A stretch of DNA of 64,000 nucleotides from Sphingomonas gellani (GTDB lineage Bacteria > Pseudomonadota > Alphaproteobacteria > Sphingomonadales > Sphingomonadaceae): positions 1-64,000 of the forward strand of contig NZ_FOCF01000005.1 of the NCBI RefSeq assembly GCF_900110035.1, given 5' to 3'. The notes beneath the pieces were generated by a model. That model was not told the DNA's origin. It saw only the letters and a program-made list of their open reading frames with translations, and did not search any database. This document shows positions 1-8,587 of this stretch, piece after piece; position 1 is the first letter of the stretch; the number at the start of each line of letters is the position of its first letter. Made by a program: the position numbers and the translations under genes.

Positions 1-1380
1 AACCCGTGGAAGGTCGGCTCGGGCTCGATCGGGCAGGTCTATGCCTATGGGAATAGCCGCGTGCTGGTGCAGGGCGGCACGTTCACGCAGGCAGCCGACT
101 TCACCTGGTCGCCGTTCCACATATTCGAAACCGGCTTCATGTCGGTCGACGCCGCGGCCCAGGCCGGCGTCACCAAGGCCGCCTCGGTGGCGATGTTCGA
201 CAGCGAGGGTAATGACGACGCGCTGTTCGGCACCTGGGATCATGACGACGCGGTTGCGCCGACGATCACCCAGCTGAGCTACCGCGTGCCCGGCCAGCCC
301 GTCACGGTGGTGCCGATCGACGCCTCGGGCGCGGCCCTGTCGATCAACGAGAACCAGCCACAGGCCTTCACCCTCAGCGCGTCGGAGAATGCGACGCTCG
401 CGGTGTACGGGCCCGACGCCGCCAAGTTCGCGGTGTCTGGCCGAACCTTGCTGATGAAGGCGCAGGATTACGACGTCGCCAACGGTCCTGCGGCCGATGG
501 GTCGAAGACGCTGCGCATCACGGTCCAGGCGATCGACGCCAACGGCAACCCGTCGCGCGCCTATCCGCTGGCTGTCACCATCCTCGACGTCGACGACGCC
601 GCGATCGGGCCGGTCGAAGCATTCGACTATCCGAATGCGAACGGCTGCTGGTTCGACTTCTCGCAGGCGCAGTTCTGGGCCGACACGGCGATGACGATCC
701 CGGCGCAGCTGGGCGACCCGGTCGCGGCGGTCACCGACCAGAGCGGGCGCGGTCATCACCTGTGGCAGCCCGATCCCGATCGGCGGGCGCCGCTCCGCCT
801 TGACGGGCTCTACACCTGCCTCGACTTCAACGGCACCAGCCACTGCTACAATCTGGGCCAGCCGGGCGACTTCCGTTTCCCCAACTTCACCGCCTTCCTC
901 GCGCTGAAGAAGGCGAAGGATGCCGGTACGGCTCCAGCCTATGCGTTGTTCTTCGGGCGCCGTGCCGTGTCGACCGATGGCGGCACCAACAGCAGCAACG
1001 GCACCTTCTGGTTCGGTCTGCGAGGTGGTGTCTCTGTCACCTACCGCTGCACGGGCCCGAACGGCACCTCGGACGGCACGGGCGCCGCGCCCGGCAAACC
1101 GGTGGTGCTGTCGTTCCGGACCCTCGACCGGGTGGTGCGCTCCAACGCCGTGCAGATCCTGCCGGCGGACGGGTCGACCGGTGCGCCGATCAACAACACC
1201 TACCCGCTCGCCAACGAACAGGCGCTGGTCGGTGCCCGTTGGGATGGCGTGTCAAACGACTTCACCAGCTACTTCAAGGGGCCGATGTACGGCTTTGCGG
1301 TCCTGGACCGCGACTGCCCGGACGCGATCCGCTTCCGGATCGAGCGCCAGTTCGGCGTGGCGTCCGCCGTCTCGCTCTAA
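1..1380 (+). CDS. Phage tail or receptor-binding protein with lectin-like C-terminus (5' partial)
   Basis: The frame is open from base 1, so the gene starts outside the window; 459 residues are visible. After a beta-rich segment, residues of about 100-200 look like an Ig/cadherin-type module ending in LDVDD. The last 250 or so residues resemble a concanavalin A-like (LamG-type) lectin domain, with 'DQSGRGHHLWQPD' and 'LDFNGTSHCYNLG'. The C-terminal 'PDAIRFRIERQFG' is echoed at the end of the large tail protein ending at 5649. Such modules are common at the tips of phage fibres and probably bind surface glycans. The assignment is by pattern and position; the exact virion part is not known. Confidence 0.65.
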   Translation, partial: NPWKVGSGSIGQVYAYGNSRVLVQGGTFTQAADFTWSPFHIFETGFMSVDAAAQAGVTKAASVAMFDSEGNDDALFGTWDHDDAVAPTITQLSYRVPGQPVTVVPIDASGAALSINENQPQAFTLSASENATLAVYGPDAAKFAVSGRTLLMKAQDYDVANGPAADGSKTLRITVQAIDANGNPSRAYPLAVTILDVDDAAIGPVEAFDYPNANGCWFDFSQAQFWADTAMTIPAQLGDPVAAVTDQSGRGHHLWQPDPDRRAPLRLDGLYTCLDFNGTSHCYNLGQPGDFRFPNFTAFLALKKAKDAGTAPAYALFFGRRAVSTDGGTNSSNGTFWFGLRGGVSVTYRCTGPNGTSDGTGAAPGKPVVLSFRTLDRVVRSNAVQILPADGSTGAPINNTYPLANEQALVGARWDGVSNDFTSYFKGPMYGFAVLDRDCPDAIRFRIERQFGVASAVSL

Positions 1381-1447
1381 ACGAGGGAACCTCCATGACC
1401 ATCATCAATACGCGCGGCCGTGAGGCCGGGCGGGAGGGCGCGCGCCT

Positions 1448-1741
1448 GTGATCCTGCTGCTCAACATCCTGCGCGCGGCCAGCCTGCTGCTATGGGCGGT
1501 GAACGTCTACCGTCTCAGTCCTGATGCGTGGCGCGCACTCACCGCGAAGCGTCGTCATCTTGACCCGATCTGGGCCGTCGCCTGGGGGCTGGCATTCAAC
1601 CGGCTGTGGTTCGTCGGCCGAGACGTTTTCTATCATCCGGAGCCCGGCCCGATCGAGGCGGGGCTGCTGGTGGTCGGCTATATGACAGCGTGTGTGCTGG
1701 CTGCTGCCATCTTCCGGCTGCGGGGCACCTATGGGGACTAG
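1448..1741 (+). CDS. Small phage membrane protein
   Basis: A 97-residue protein starting with GTG, preceded by a good ribosome-binding site (GGGAGGG, 7 bases upstream). It has hydrophobic segments at residues of about 2-20 and 70-90, with an amphipathic middle containing WAVAWGLAFNRLWF. Its stop overlaps the start of the next gene by 11 bases, which suggests translational coupling. Position between the tail gene and the endolysin fits a lysis-associated membrane protein such as a holin or antiholin, but no family is recognised and the role is inference. Confidence 0.6.
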   Translation: MILLLNILRAASLLLWAVNVYRLSPDAWRALTAKRRHLDPIWAVAWGLAFNRLWFVGRDVFYHPEPGPIEAGLLVVGYMTACVLAAAIFRLRGTYGD

Positions 1742-2231
1742 CGCGGAGATCGCCGAGGCGGTGGTGAAGACCACGGCCGGAGAGTCCATCAACAAGGGCG
1801 TCTGGACCGGCGTCGTTGTCGCTACAATCGGCCTGATCGGCCTCATCGTCCGGCAGTGGGGACCGTGGCAGGTCATCGCCCGCGACGGTCGCCGCGCCGA
1901 CATGGAGGGCATGGGCAAGCGCATCGCTGAGTTGGAGGCGCGGCTGGATCGGCAGACCACCTCGCATGAGGCGAAGCTGGAACAAGAGCGCGTCCAACAC
2001 GGCGCTGAACTCGCCATCATGCGGCACCGCATGAACAACCTCGACCAGTGCCTGACCATGCTGCTGATGCTGATCGAGCAAGATTCGGAGAAGGCCCGCG
2101 AGGCAGCGGCACGGGTCCGCGCCATGCGCGAGCGGCAGGAAGCGAACGAGGCGGCCGAGAAGGCCGCGATCCATGCCGCGTCCATCACCGCCAAGGCGGA
2201 ACCCGCCACCCCGGCTGCCCCCGCAGCCTGA
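1731..2231 (+). CDS. Phage membrane-anchored coiled-coil protein (holin/spanin-like)
   Basis: A 166-residue protein beginning MGTSAEIAEAVVKTT; this start overlaps the previous gene by 11 bases. One transmembrane helix is visible near residues 25-42 (VWTGVVVATIGLIGLIVRQW). A long charged coiled coil follows, rich in E, R, A and Q (residues of about 58-150), and the protein ends in an Ala/Pro tail. An N-terminal anchor with a long coiled coil just upstream of a muramidase gene fits a lysis protein, either an i-spanin-like or holin-associated factor. The architecture is seen; the function is inferred from position. Confidence 0.55.
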   Translation: MGTSAEIAEAVVKTTAGESINKGVWTGVVVATIGLIGLIVRQWGPWQVIARDGRRADMEGMGKRIAELEARLDRQTTSHEAKLEQERVQHGAELAIMRHRMNNLDQCLTMLLMLIEQDSEKAREAAARVRAMRERQEANEAAEKAAIHAASITAKAEPATPAAPAA

Positions 2232-2248
2232 ACCACAAGGAAGCATCC

Positions 2249-3178
2249 ATGGCAAAGATCGAACGCGACGTCATCGACGCCGCGCAGGCCTCCGAGCGCA
2301 AGCACGGCATTCCCGCGTCCGTGTCGCTCGCTCAATTCGGGTTGGAAAGCGCGTGGGGCACGAAGATGCCCGCCGGCAGCAACAACCCGTTCGGGATCAA
2401 GGCGGTGAACAGCCAGCCTTCCGTGACGGTGCGTACCCGCGAGGTCGATAGCCACGGCCGGTCCTATTACATCCAGGCGCCGTTCCGGAAGTTCGCCTCG
2501 ATCGCGGAAGCGTTCGAGGAACATGGTCGGCTGCTCGCCCAGGCGAAGCCTTATGCCAGGGCGCGCACCAAGCTGCCAAACGCCGACGCTTTCGCTGATG
2601 CCCTCACCGGGGTGTACGCGACCGATCCGAAGTACGGCGAACTGCTGCGCAAGATCATGCGACAGTCCAAGCTGTACCAGTACAACGCCGCGCCTGCCGC
2701 TCAGCCTGTCGCGGCGCCGGTACCGGCCGAACTGATCGTGCCGACGCCCCCGATCGCGCCTGACGACAGCGTGAAGGTTGCCGAGGCGAACCGGGCCGAA
2801 CTGGCGCGGGTGCAGGCGGCGACTGTGTCGGCGCCGGTCACCACCCATGCCGCTGCCATGGCTCTGTCCCGCGACACGGTGAACGAGGTGCTGGCCGCAG
2901 CGCCAGCCTCGGTGATCGAGCATGTCACCGAGGGCACGAAGCTGAAGCTCGGCGAGAAGTCGACGTGGATCGGTGGGGCGATCGTCGTCGCATCGCTGGT
3001 GGCTGACCCCACGGTGCAGGCGGCAGCCCGCCCCGTCTGGAACGCGGTCCAGCACGGCAGCTGGGGCGGCATCCTGTCGGCCGCAATCGGCTTGGGGCTG
3101 GTCGTCGCCCGGTCGCGCTCCACGCCGCGCACTGACGCCGTGATCGCCGCCAAGCGCCTGATCGCGCCTGCCGCCTGA
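2249..3178 (+). CDS. Phage endolysin, glucosaminidase/muramidase type with hydrophobic C-terminus
   Basis: 309 residues. The start ATG at 2249 follows AAGGAA with 7-base spacing; in-frame codons farther upstream overlap the previous gene. Residues 1-150 resemble the GH73 glucosaminidase family (FlgJ/LytG type), with 'ASVSLAQFGLESAWG' carrying the likely catalytic Glu, then 'NNPFGIKA', 'YRKF/FRKFAS' and 'YATDPKYG'. It would cleave peptidoglycan glycan strands during host lysis. An Ala/Pro/Val-rich linker follows, and the last 100 residues contain two hydrophobic stretches (WIGGAIVVASLVA and GILSAAIGLGLVVA). That tail is unusual for a soluble endolysin and may anchor or export the enzyme. Confidence 0.8.
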   Translation: MAKIERDVIDAAQASERKHGIPASVSLAQFGLESAWGTKMPAGSNNPFGIKAVNSQPSVTVRTREVDSHGRSYYIQAPFRKFASIAEAFEEHGRLLAQAKPYARARTKLPNADAFADALTGVYATDPKYGELLRKIMRQSKLYQYNAAPAAQPVAAPVPAELIVPTPPIAPDDSVKVAEANRAELARVQAATVSAPVTTHAAAMALSRDTVNEVLAAAPASVIEHVTEGTKLKLGEKSTWIGGAIVVASLVADPTVQAAARPVWNAVQHGSWGGILSAAIGLGLVVARSRSTPRTDAVIAAKRLIAPAA

Positions 3179-3207
3179 TCCCCGCTCCTGCCCCCTAAGG
3201 AACTCCC

Positions 3208-5649
3208 ATGAAGAAGATCCTGCTGTTCGATAACCGCTTCCCCGACCGCAAGCCGCACCGGCTGACCGTAGCGGACGAAGTGGCTTCCGCCTGCGTTCGG
3301 GCCGGGGTGGCGGCAGCGGCCGATCCGGCAGAGGCCGGCGCACTAGCCGCTGGCGGCGCGCTCGATCCCGGCATGTTGACGGAGGTGGTGTTGCAGCATG
3401 GCACCGGTCAGCTGGCGCGCGTGTTCCTGCCGTACAGCGTGGTTCTGGTCGCGGCCGGGCTGGGCCTTGCTGCCAGCATTGGAACACCGCTGACCGGCGT
3501 GGTCACCCCCACCCCGACACCTACGCCAACGCCTGCACCTGGGCCAGTGACCGCGTTTGACGGCATGTGGGCGGACAAGATCGCGTCCGTAGGGTGGTAC
3601 TCCCAGGCCACGGGTCGGAACGCTCTCTACGACGGCACCAGCGACAAAACCTACATGGCGCTGGAAGAAGTGGACGCTTCTTCCTCCACGCTGCGCAGTT
3701 CGCACCTCTACGCGGTGGACAACACCGGAACGCGAACCGGGCCGTTCAAGCTCTTTGACAGCACGCTAACCGATGACGACCACGGCGTTCCCGAACTGAA
3801 GCTAGGGCCGAACCGGCGCATGTACAGCAGCGGCGGTGTGCACAGTGCCGCTGGTGTGCCGATGATCTTTGCTATGAGCGGTGTCGACAATTTCACGTCG
3901 TTCACGGCTATCACCGGTCCAACGCCAGCAACCGACGCCAGTGCGTATGCCTATTCGCATATGGTGTTTCGCACCTCGACGGCTGGCAATGTCATTCGGC
4001 GGAAGGAAACGACGGCTGGCAACAACATGGTGCTGGTCGATACGCCCTTCACCGTCAATCCGGATGGCACGCTGTCTTGGGGCACCGAAGTTGTCATCGT
4101 GAACTTCGGCGGCGGTCGTGTTTACGCCAGCGACCCGATCCTGTTGCCCAACGGCAAATTGCGCCTCGCATACACCTACGCCGACTATCCGGACACGCTT
4201 CGACAAGACATTTTCGTAGGGGACTACGATCCGGCGGCCGGTACGGTCACATCGCCGTTCAACGGAACCGTCCTTAATTGTCCTGTTTCGCTAACCGGCA
4301 GTCGCAATAATCTGCGGATCACGCGGCAGCAAGAGAACAACCTGTATGGCGGCTTGGCTGCGCATGTTCTTGACGCGGCAGGAAACTACCATGTGGCATA
4401 TCTGGAAAGCGCGGCGGCTAACAGCACTGCCGCCGCCTCCATGCCCATCATGTACCGTATGCTCCCGGCAGGTAGCCAGACGCTGACGGCAGCGGTCCAG
4501 ATCGCGACGACGATCCAACGCTACAGCACCTACGAACTTCGCATCGGAAAGAACGGCGCGCTGGAGTTGGATTTCATCAGCCTTAGCCCGTTCTTCGCCA
4601 GCCGGGTCGGTGACTATTCACGCGTCAAGCAGGCGGGGGATGGCTCCTGGGGTGCGGCGACGGTGATGCGCGCAGCCGGATCATATGCCGGCTTCGACCG
4701 GGCACAAACCGTCCAGAACGGCAATGCCGGTCCAATTCAGGCTATTTTCTGCGAGTGCAGCTATTCCGATAACGGCAACACAGGTGGGTCTAACAACCCA
4801 ACCGTAGGCACACTGCGGGCGTACGCGCTATCGGGCGATAGCGCCGCGACCATCAAGACCGCAACGGACCCGGCGCTCACTACGGCCACGCAGCGTCTAG
4901 CTACGCAGCCGAGCGCTTTGTCCCTTCGTGTGGCGAGCCAAGCCGTCGAAGCATATCGAGCGCTCGGCTTTCTCGCTACTCGGGACGCCATGTGGTTGCA
5001 GGCGAGCCGCCTTCCAGCGGAAGCCGATTTCGCGCGCCTTGATCTCATTGGCACCCGTGACCTGACGATGAACTCCGGCATGAGTTTCGCACAGGTGAGT
5101 GGCAAAGCTGGTTACGCCTGGTTGGGTGACGGCGTGACTGGCGTACAAGACACCGGCTTCAACCCTTCGACCATGGGCGTCAATTTCACGCTCAACGTCG
5201 CATCGTGCAGCTTTGACGTGCTTACCGAAGGGCAGCGGGCTGCGGCGGCAGTCAGTAGGACATTTTCCTCTGCGGGACAGAACACGTTTCTAGTTGTGCC
5301 CCGTACTACGTCAGACACCGCCACGGCTCGCGCAAACGATGCAACCACGTCGAGCAGTGCCAACACCAGCGCACTTGGCACCTTCATCCTGCGGCGCAAG
5401 GCTGCAAGTGGCACAAGCGCAAAGCGGATCACTCGGAACGGCGTATCGGTGGGTACGAACACAACTGCCGCAACGGCTGTTCCAACTACGAACATGCTGT
5501 TCGGCGGAGGCGGTTCTGGCGATTCAAACCCGAGCGGCACTTACCAACTGGCATTGGGTACGTTCGGAGGCGACGTGCCGGACGCGATCTACCCGATCAT
5601 CGGCCAGATCAACTATCGCTTCAAGCAGGAGATGGGGCTGACGGCCTGA
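3208..5649 (+). CDS. Large phage tail/spike-like protein: TM-like segment, BNR-type propeller, lectin-like C-terminus
   Basis: 813 residues after TAAGGAA. The N-terminal 75 residues (LTVADEVASACVRAG) are followed by a hydrophobic stretch, VFLPYSVVLVAAGLGLAASIG (residues of about 72-92). A TPTPTPTPTPAPGP linker comes next, then a module of about 430 residues that looks like a BNR/sialidase-type propeller ('DDHGVPELKLGPNRRMY', 'YASDPILLPNGKLRLAYTY'). The last 250 residues look like a concanavalin A-like domain ending 'PDAIYPIIGQINYRF', similar to the end of the tail protein ending at 1380. It is probably a host-recognition spike. A membrane-like segment in a virion protein is odd. Enzymatic activity is not established. 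Confidence 0.6.
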   Translation: MKKILLFDNRFPDRKPHRLTVADEVASACVRAGVAAAADPAEAGALAAGGALDPGMLTEVVLQHGTGQLARVFLPYSVVLVAAGLGLAASIGTPLTGVVTPTPTPTPTPAPGPVTAFDGMWADKIASVGWYSQATGRNALYDGTSDKTYMALEEVDASSSTLRSSHLYAVDNTGTRTGPFKLFDSTLTDDDHGVPELKLGPNRRMYSSGGVHSAAGVPMIFAMSGVDNFTSFTAITGPTPATDASAYAYSHMVFRTSTAGNVIRRKETTAGNNMVLVDTPFTVNPDGTLSWGTEVVIVNFGGGRVYASDPILLPNGKLRLAYTYADYPDTLRQDIFVGDYDPAAGTVTSPFNGTVLNCPVSLTGSRNNLRITRQQENNLYGGLAAHVLDAAGNYHVAYLESAAANSTAAASMPIMYRMLPAGSQTLTAAVQIATTIQRYSTYELRIGKNGALELDFISLSPFFASRVGDYSRVKQAGDGSWGAATVMRAAGSYAGFDRAQTVQNGNAGPIQAIFCECSYSDNGNTGGSNNPTVGTLRAYALSGDSAATIKTATDPALTTATQRLATQPSALSLRVASQAVEAYRALGFLATRDAMWLQASRLPAEADFARLDLIGTRDLTMNSGMSFAQVSGKAGYAWLGDGVTGVQDTGFNPSTMGVNFTLNVASCSFDVLTEGQRAAAAVSRTFSSAGQNTFLVVPRTTSDTATARANDATTSSSANTSALGTFILRRKAASGTSAKRITRNGVSVGTNTTAATAVPTTNMLFGGGGSGDSNPSGTYQLALGTFGGDVPDAIYPIIGQINYRFKQEMGLTA

Positions 5650-5666
5650 CGTCCAGAGTCCGGTTG

Positions 5667-6749
5667 TTATCGGCCTCCGCTAGACCGGTTCGGCAGCCCC
5701 CCTGCCGACCGGGCGTGCAACTGACGGCCGATCCAGCCACGGGCGCGTTCGTCAGCGAAACCGGCAACCACAGCCGTGATGATGGCCACGGCCACAAACA
5801 GGCCGATTGCAGGCCAGCCCGTCTGCGGGTGGATGAGTCGCTCGACCCAAGAAAATACGGGGTAATGGATCGCGTAAATGGGGAAGGAGATGAATGCCCC
5901 AGCTTTCGCGATAGTGGCCGTGAGTCCAGTGGGCTGTTGCCCGCAGGAGGCATAAATCAGACTTGGGTAGACGATCATCGTCACGACGGCCACGTAGGCA
6001 GCCTCATAGCTACCCAGCGGGTTCGGTGCGAAACTGAGCAGCAGCAGGGCGGCGACTACGACGAACGGCAGACCCTTCGTCGGATACTTCAGTCGAGCGC
6101 GATTTAGCAGAACGCCGATCGTGAATGGAAAGGCGACACGGAAGAAGCCCCAGCCGACATCGCCGTAACCGGCGCCTACATCAATGCTTCCGTGCAGGTG
6201 GATAGCAGTAAGCAGGCCGCAGCCGGCTACCCCTGCGATAACGGCCAGACGCTTGGCAGAGAGACGAAACGCGTAGGCACCGTAAACAATGCTCGCGACC
6301 ATCTCAAAGAACAGCGACCATGAAGGACGGTTGATCTCGAAGGGAATCTTGACCAGCGAGGATGGCGCGGGAAGGGCCGCGACCGCGAAAGGGAAGGCTG
6401 CGAGCCCATGCCAGTGCGGACTGCGAAGCAGGACAAACGGCAGACCTAGTACAGCGCCGGCAATAATAAGCGGGTAAAGGCGGACGACACGCTTCAAGGC
6501 GTATTTCCCGAAGCTGAGGCGGCGTTGCAGTTGCTGTCTGTACGCGTGGTCGATCACTAGACCGCTCAGCAGGAAGAAGAAGTCGACCGCCAAGTAGGCG
6601 TGATCAAACAGGTGTCCGCTGGGCGCGAACCAGCGTCGATGAAAGACGACGACAGCCAAGGCGGCGACGCCTCGCAGCCCATCCAGCGCAAGCAGATGCT
6701 GAGAATGCACCACATCGCCGCTGGCAGGTCCTTGCTTGTCAGTTTCCAC
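5667..6749 (-). CDS. Acyltransferase 3 family membrane protein
   Basis: 360 residues, GTG start with a weak GGGGAAG upstream. The N-terminus 'LLALDGLRGVAALAVVVFH' carries the family's conserved LDGLRG and membrane-embedded His, and about ten hydrophobic helices follow ('YLAVDFFFLLSGLVI', 'RRVVRLYPLIIAG' type). AT3 proteins of the OafA/NodX class move acetyl or other acyl groups onto lipopolysaccharide or exopolysaccharide sugars. It is convergent with the tail protein and divergent from the secreted beta-helix gene. Inside a prophage this suggests O-antigen modification after lysogeny (serotype conversion). The family is confident; the substrate is inferred. Confidence 0.85.
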   Translation of the reverse strand: METDKQGPASGDVVHSQHLLALDGLRGVAALAVVVFHRRWFAPSGHLFDHAYLAVDFFFLLSGLVIDHAYRQQLQRRLSFGKYALKRVVRLYPLIIAGAVLGLPFVLLRSPHWHGLAAFPFAVAALPAPSSLVKIPFEINRPSWSLFFEMVASIVYGAYAFRLSAKRLAVIAGVAGCGLLTAIHLHGSIDVGAGYGDVGWGFFRVAFPFTIGVLLNRARLKYPTKGLPFVVVAALLLLSFAPNPLGSYEAAYVAVVTMIVYPSLIYASCGQQPTGLTATIAKAGAFISFPIYAIHYPVFSWVERLIHPQTGWPAIGLFVAVAIITAVVAGFADERARGWIGRQLHARSAGGLPNRSSGGR

Positions 6750-6832
6750 CAGAACTTCCCCACTCGTCCAACCACGTCACGCAGTCCCCACCTCCCGGTG
6801 AGTCTGGGTGATTTATACGGAGGCCCTAATCT

Positions 6833-7945
6833 ATGATAGCCGTTCGCGCGTTCATTTTGACTGCAATGGTTCTGGCTTGGCCCGCTTCGGCGCAGGTCAT
6901 CAGCGTCACGGCCCCGCTTTCCGATAAGGATGGCGATGGGCGGGTGACGATCACCAGCCAGGCCAAAGCCGTTGGCGTCGCCAAGGGCACGGTCCTGACA
7001 CGGTGCGGAACTACGCTGGTCTATGTCGGGCCAAAGTCGGTGTGCCCGCCACAACCGGAGGCGTTGGCCGTGGCTGCCGCGCCGGCTGCTCCCCGGCTGA
7101 CGAACCCCGGCACCTTCACCACCACCCGCAACTTCAAGGCGGCGGGTGGCAGCATCGCCAACATGCGCTTTACCGGCCTTGGCACGATCGGCCGGCCGCG
7201 CGGTGTGGTGCCCGACCTGACCCTGCGCGACATCCAGGCGGACGGTGCCAGCTTCATCCTGCGCAACTTCGAGGGCAGCGATGCCACCCCGCGCGTGACG
7301 ATCGCCCGCGTCACCAGCCTGAACGCTGGACCGGGCGGCTTCTACTTCCGCGGTTCGTCATCGGGCACGATCACCGACGTGCGGATCGAGGCGACCAGGC
7401 CGAACACGCAGTCGTCCAAGGTGCCGGCCGGGATCGGGTTGGCGGGCAAGAACGCGGGCGACAATGGCGGCCCGTGGACGATCAGCCGGTTCTACATTCG
7501 CGGCATGCAGTCGACTGGCGATATCTTCAACGGCGACGGGATCGCGACGGAGAAGGGCTATCACGATGTCACGATCACGGACGGCTATAGCGGCTGGAAC
7601 CGGGATGCCGGGTACGACATCAAGAGCGTCCGCACGACTCTGAACCGGGTGGCCGCAGAGGGGAACCGGCGCAACTTCAAGGTCTGGGTCGACAGCGACT
7701 GGGGCACGATCACCAGCATAGACCCGTGTCAGCCGGGGCGCGGCGAGTGCGCCCATGTTCAGGTGCAGGGCTCCATCCGCCTCCACGTCGCGCGGCTGAT
7801 CGCCCGAAGCGGCAACGCCACGCCGCTGTTCCAGACAGAGGGCGGTATCCCGACGATCACCGTCGACGCGTGCGACCTCAAACTACCTCCCGGCACGCCG
7901 ATGTTGAAGGGTAAGGCGGTGCTGCATCTGGGGTCAGGCTGTTAA
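6833..7945 (+). CDS. Secreted right-handed beta-helix protein
   Basis: 370 residues; ATG preceded by ACGGAGG. A signal peptide is clear (residues 1-20, ending PASAQ). Residues of about 20-70 form a small domain with a Cys pair (LTRCGTTLVYVG ... VCPP). The rest has the short repeating pattern of a parallel beta-helix ('LTLRDIQADGASFILRNFEG', 'VTIARVTSLNAG', 'GTITDVRIEA', 'HDVTITDGYSG'), as in pectate-lyase-like folds. Some such proteins bind or cut polysaccharide, but no catalytic residues can be assigned. A signal peptide argues against a virion protein, so this may be a prophage cargo gene acting in the host envelope. Confidence 0.6.
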   Translation: MIAVRAFILTAMVLAWPASAQVISVTAPLSDKDGDGRVTITSQAKAVGVAKGTVLTRCGTTLVYVGPKSVCPPQPEALAVAAAPAAPRLTNPGTFTTTRNFKAAGGSIANMRFTGLGTIGRPRGVVPDLTLRDIQADGASFILRNFEGSDATPRVTIARVTSLNAGPGGFYFRGSSSGTITDVRIEATRPNTQSSKVPAGIGLAGKNAGDNGGPWTISRFYIRGMQSTGDIFNGDGIATEKGYHDVTITDGYSGWNRDAGYDIKSVRTTLNRVAAEGNRRNFKVWVDSDWGTITSIDPCQPGRGECAHVQVQGSIRLHVARLIARSGNATPLFQTEGGIPTITVDACDLKLPPGTPMLKGKAVLHLGSGC

Positions 7946-7960
7946 GTGGCGAAAATGAAA

Positions 7961-7991
7961 GCCCCGCCCACTTCCGAGGAGCGAGCGGGGC
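7961..7991 (-). terminator. Hairpin between convergent genes
   Basis: GCCCCGC (7961-7967) pairs with GCGGGGC (7985-7991) around a 17-base loop. Read on the minus strand it is followed by TTTCATTTT, so it best serves the minus-strand gene ending at 8020. Confidence 0.6.
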
Positions 7992-8019
7992 CGACGTTTA
8001 TGCGTTGCTGTGACGTCGC

Positions 8020-8382
8020 TCAGCGGTGCGCTGTCGGCTTCTCACAGACACGGGTCTTACTCGGACCCCTGCTGTGGCAGAGCCTGCCAGCGTCGTCCCA
8101 CCAGGTGCCGTCGGGAGCCGGCCCGTATTTGGCGGCCAGCTGCTTTTGGTGCGTATCGCTCGGCTTCGCGGGATCTTCGCAGCGACGTACGCTTTTGCCG
8201 CTGGCATGCTCCGTGTGGCAGAGACGACCGTTATCGTCCCACCAGCGTCCAGCTGGAGCCACGCCGAACTTCTTGTCGAGCGCGGCTTGATGCGCGTTAT
8301 CGGACCGGCCAGACTGAGCGAAGCTGGGAGCGGATACACCGGCAACAGCCGCGCTCAATGCTAAGACAAACGCGATCTTCAT
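8020..8382 (-). CDS. Small secreted protein with two WWDD-x-GRLCH repeats
   Basis: 120 residues. The ATG at 8382 follows a strong AAGGAGGA site; an in-frame start 14 codons upstream lacks this. A signal peptide is visible (MKIAFVLALSAAVAGVSAPSFAQ). The mature part is two copies of a unit of about 43 residues: 'KKFGVAPAGRWWDDNGRLCH' and 'AAKYGPAPDGTWWDDAGRLC', each ending with a second Cys (RRCEDP and TRVCEKP), so each unit probably has one disulfide. No family is recognised. Its place at the end of the prophage, next to the acyltransferase and beta-helix genes, suggests envelope cargo. Confidence 0.65.
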   Translation of the reverse strand: MKIAFVLALSAAVAGVSAPSFAQSGRSDNAHQAALDKKFGVAPAGRWWDDNGRLCHTEHASGKSVRRCEDPAKPSDTHQKQLAAKYGPAPDGTWWDDAGRLCHSRGPSKTRVCEKPTAHR

Positions 8383-8587
8383 CTGGATCCTCCTTCTAGG
8401 CTCCCGGGTGAGCAGGAAAGCCACTGGTGCCCGTATGGTTCCGGGCCACCATGATCGATGCGTCGGGAAGCCTTGTCGGCGCGGCCGTCGTCAGACCTGC
8501 CTTCGGCTGCCCACGAGGCGTGCCGCACTATAGGCTGAGGCGATCCCCGCCCACTCGCGGTCGGTAGGCGGGGCAGAAAGGCGCCGT

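Noticed and set aside
1490..3487. A 665-codon minus-strand open frame
   Set aside because: Crosses four plus-strand phage genes with good start sites and domains; Arg/Pro-rich shadow.
3508..3543. Repeated ACNCCN codons as a possible tandem-repeat locus
   Set aside because: Simply the codons of a TPTPTP linker inside the large tail protein.
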